Of a DNA stretch of 64,000 bases, positions 63,646-64,000 are shown piece after piece. The notes below the pieces were generated by a model. The model ran no database searches and was not told the origin of the DNA. It saw nothing but the letters and a program-made list of their open reading frames with translations. The DNA comes from Duganella sp. CF517 (GTDB lineage: Bacteria > Pseudomonadota > Gammaproteobacteria > Burkholderiales > Burkholderiaceae_D), in assembly GCF_900110275.1 (NCBI RefSeq), contig NZ_FODC01000002.1, forward strand, positions 248,001 to 312,000. The letters are read 5' to 3'. Made by a program: the position numbers and the translations under genes. Numbering within the stretch: the stretch's first letter is position 1; every line of letters begins with the position of its first letter.

Positions 63646-64000
63646 TCAGCGGCCATCTTCGGTCCACGGATACTGCAATTCGATCCCTCGACTAAACGCC
63701 TTGAGCATTCGGGTTGTTTCCACCTTTATTCGATAGTCCATGCTCACCCTGGCAACGCCACAAAAATTATTTAGCTTTCCAAACAAGCAAAAACTTAAAT
63801 ATCGAAATCGCTCGTTGGGCGGCGGAGCGAAGTCGTCCAACACCATAAAGTGCCCGCGTGCGTTCTTGGCGAACAGAAGCTGGACTTTAGCTTCCGGTAC
63901 AGGCCGTTCAAATCCGGTCGGAGACGCTTTCGGCAAGCAGCTGAAAAACAGCGTTGTCGCGTCGAGCTTCGAGCCCGCCGGCGCGGGCAAAATGCATCCC
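63646..64000 (-). CDS. Partial hypothetical protein, 5' end cut by window edge
   Basis: The frame is open from the window end to a stop at 63646. The first visible codons read GCILPAPAGSKLD, resembling a lipoprotein cleavage region, so the start lies outside. The visible part includes FFSCLPKASPTGFERPVPEA and NERFRYLSFCLFGKLNNFCG. It has no recognised family and may be a small envelope protein. Confidence 0.5.
   Translation of the reverse strand, partial: GCILPAPAGSKLDATTLFFSCLPKASPTGFERPVPEAKVQLLFAKNARGHFMVLDDFAPPPNERFRYLSFCLFGKLNNFCGVARVSMDYRIKVETTRMLKAFSRGIELQYPWTEDGR

Overview
The window looks like a chromosomal segment of a high-GC betaproteobacterium, most likely an Oxalobacteraceae member of the Massilia/Duganella/Janthinobacterium type. 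This placement is an inference. It rests on the rpsP-rimM-trmD-rplS block followed by a CoA-pyrophosphatase Nudix gene and a CobD/CbiB-like gene, a FimV-like and a FliT-like protein, large glycan TonB receptors, and heavy use of C/G at third codon positions. I saw no rRNA or tRNA gene, CRISPR array, prophage or insertion sequence.

Layout. 1-8.9 kb: small stress and housekeeping genes (CsbD-like, methyltransferase, HDOD protein, FliT-like, class I aminotransferase, FimV-like envelope protein, fumC, a probable outer-membrane barrel, an S4 RNA-binding protein). 8.9-10.9 kb: a bufferin-type RiPP locus, with a DUF2282 precursor (BufA) next to one protein that fuses the MNIO/DUF692 enzyme (BufB) to its DUF2063 partner (BufC). 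11-17.4 kb: YjfB-like, mobB, a gspA-gspB operon with two unknown leader genes, and a beta-helical DUF2807 protein with 16 G-S/P-G turns.

17.5-32.3 kb: a chitin/GlcNAc utilisation locus. One operon runs rightward (BadF-type GlcNAc kinase, GntR regulator, nagA, isomerising deaminase, GH3 hexosaminidase, AmpG-like permease). A second runs leftward (TonB receptor, JmjC/cupin-8 protein, GH18 chitinase), with a second GntR regulator divergent from it. Both promoter regions carry AATACC/GGTATT half-sites. The inferred route is extracellular or periplasmic chitin cleavage, TonB import of oligomers, uptake through the permease, hydrolysis by GH3, phosphorylation, deacetylation and deamination to fructose-6-P.

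32.3-42.4 kb: an Rrf2 regulator with a thioredoxin-reductase-like flavoprotein, an M16 protease, DUF3579, the ribosomal block, a TM2 protein and a glycine-zipper protein. 42.4-47.8 kb: REP-like palindromes, then a TonB receptor-GH43 operon for a second glycan. 48-57.3 kb: proline dehydrogenase, a VOC protein, hicAB, an etfB-etfA-acyl-CoA dehydrogenase operon, a TusA-like protein and alaS.

57.3-64 kb: small secreted or membrane proteins, a 1090-residue Sel1/ankyrin protein and two broken genes (a one-base frameshift near 59260 and an in-frame amber codon at 63267), ending in a gene cut by the window edge. This last section is the least conserved-looking and shows gene decay.
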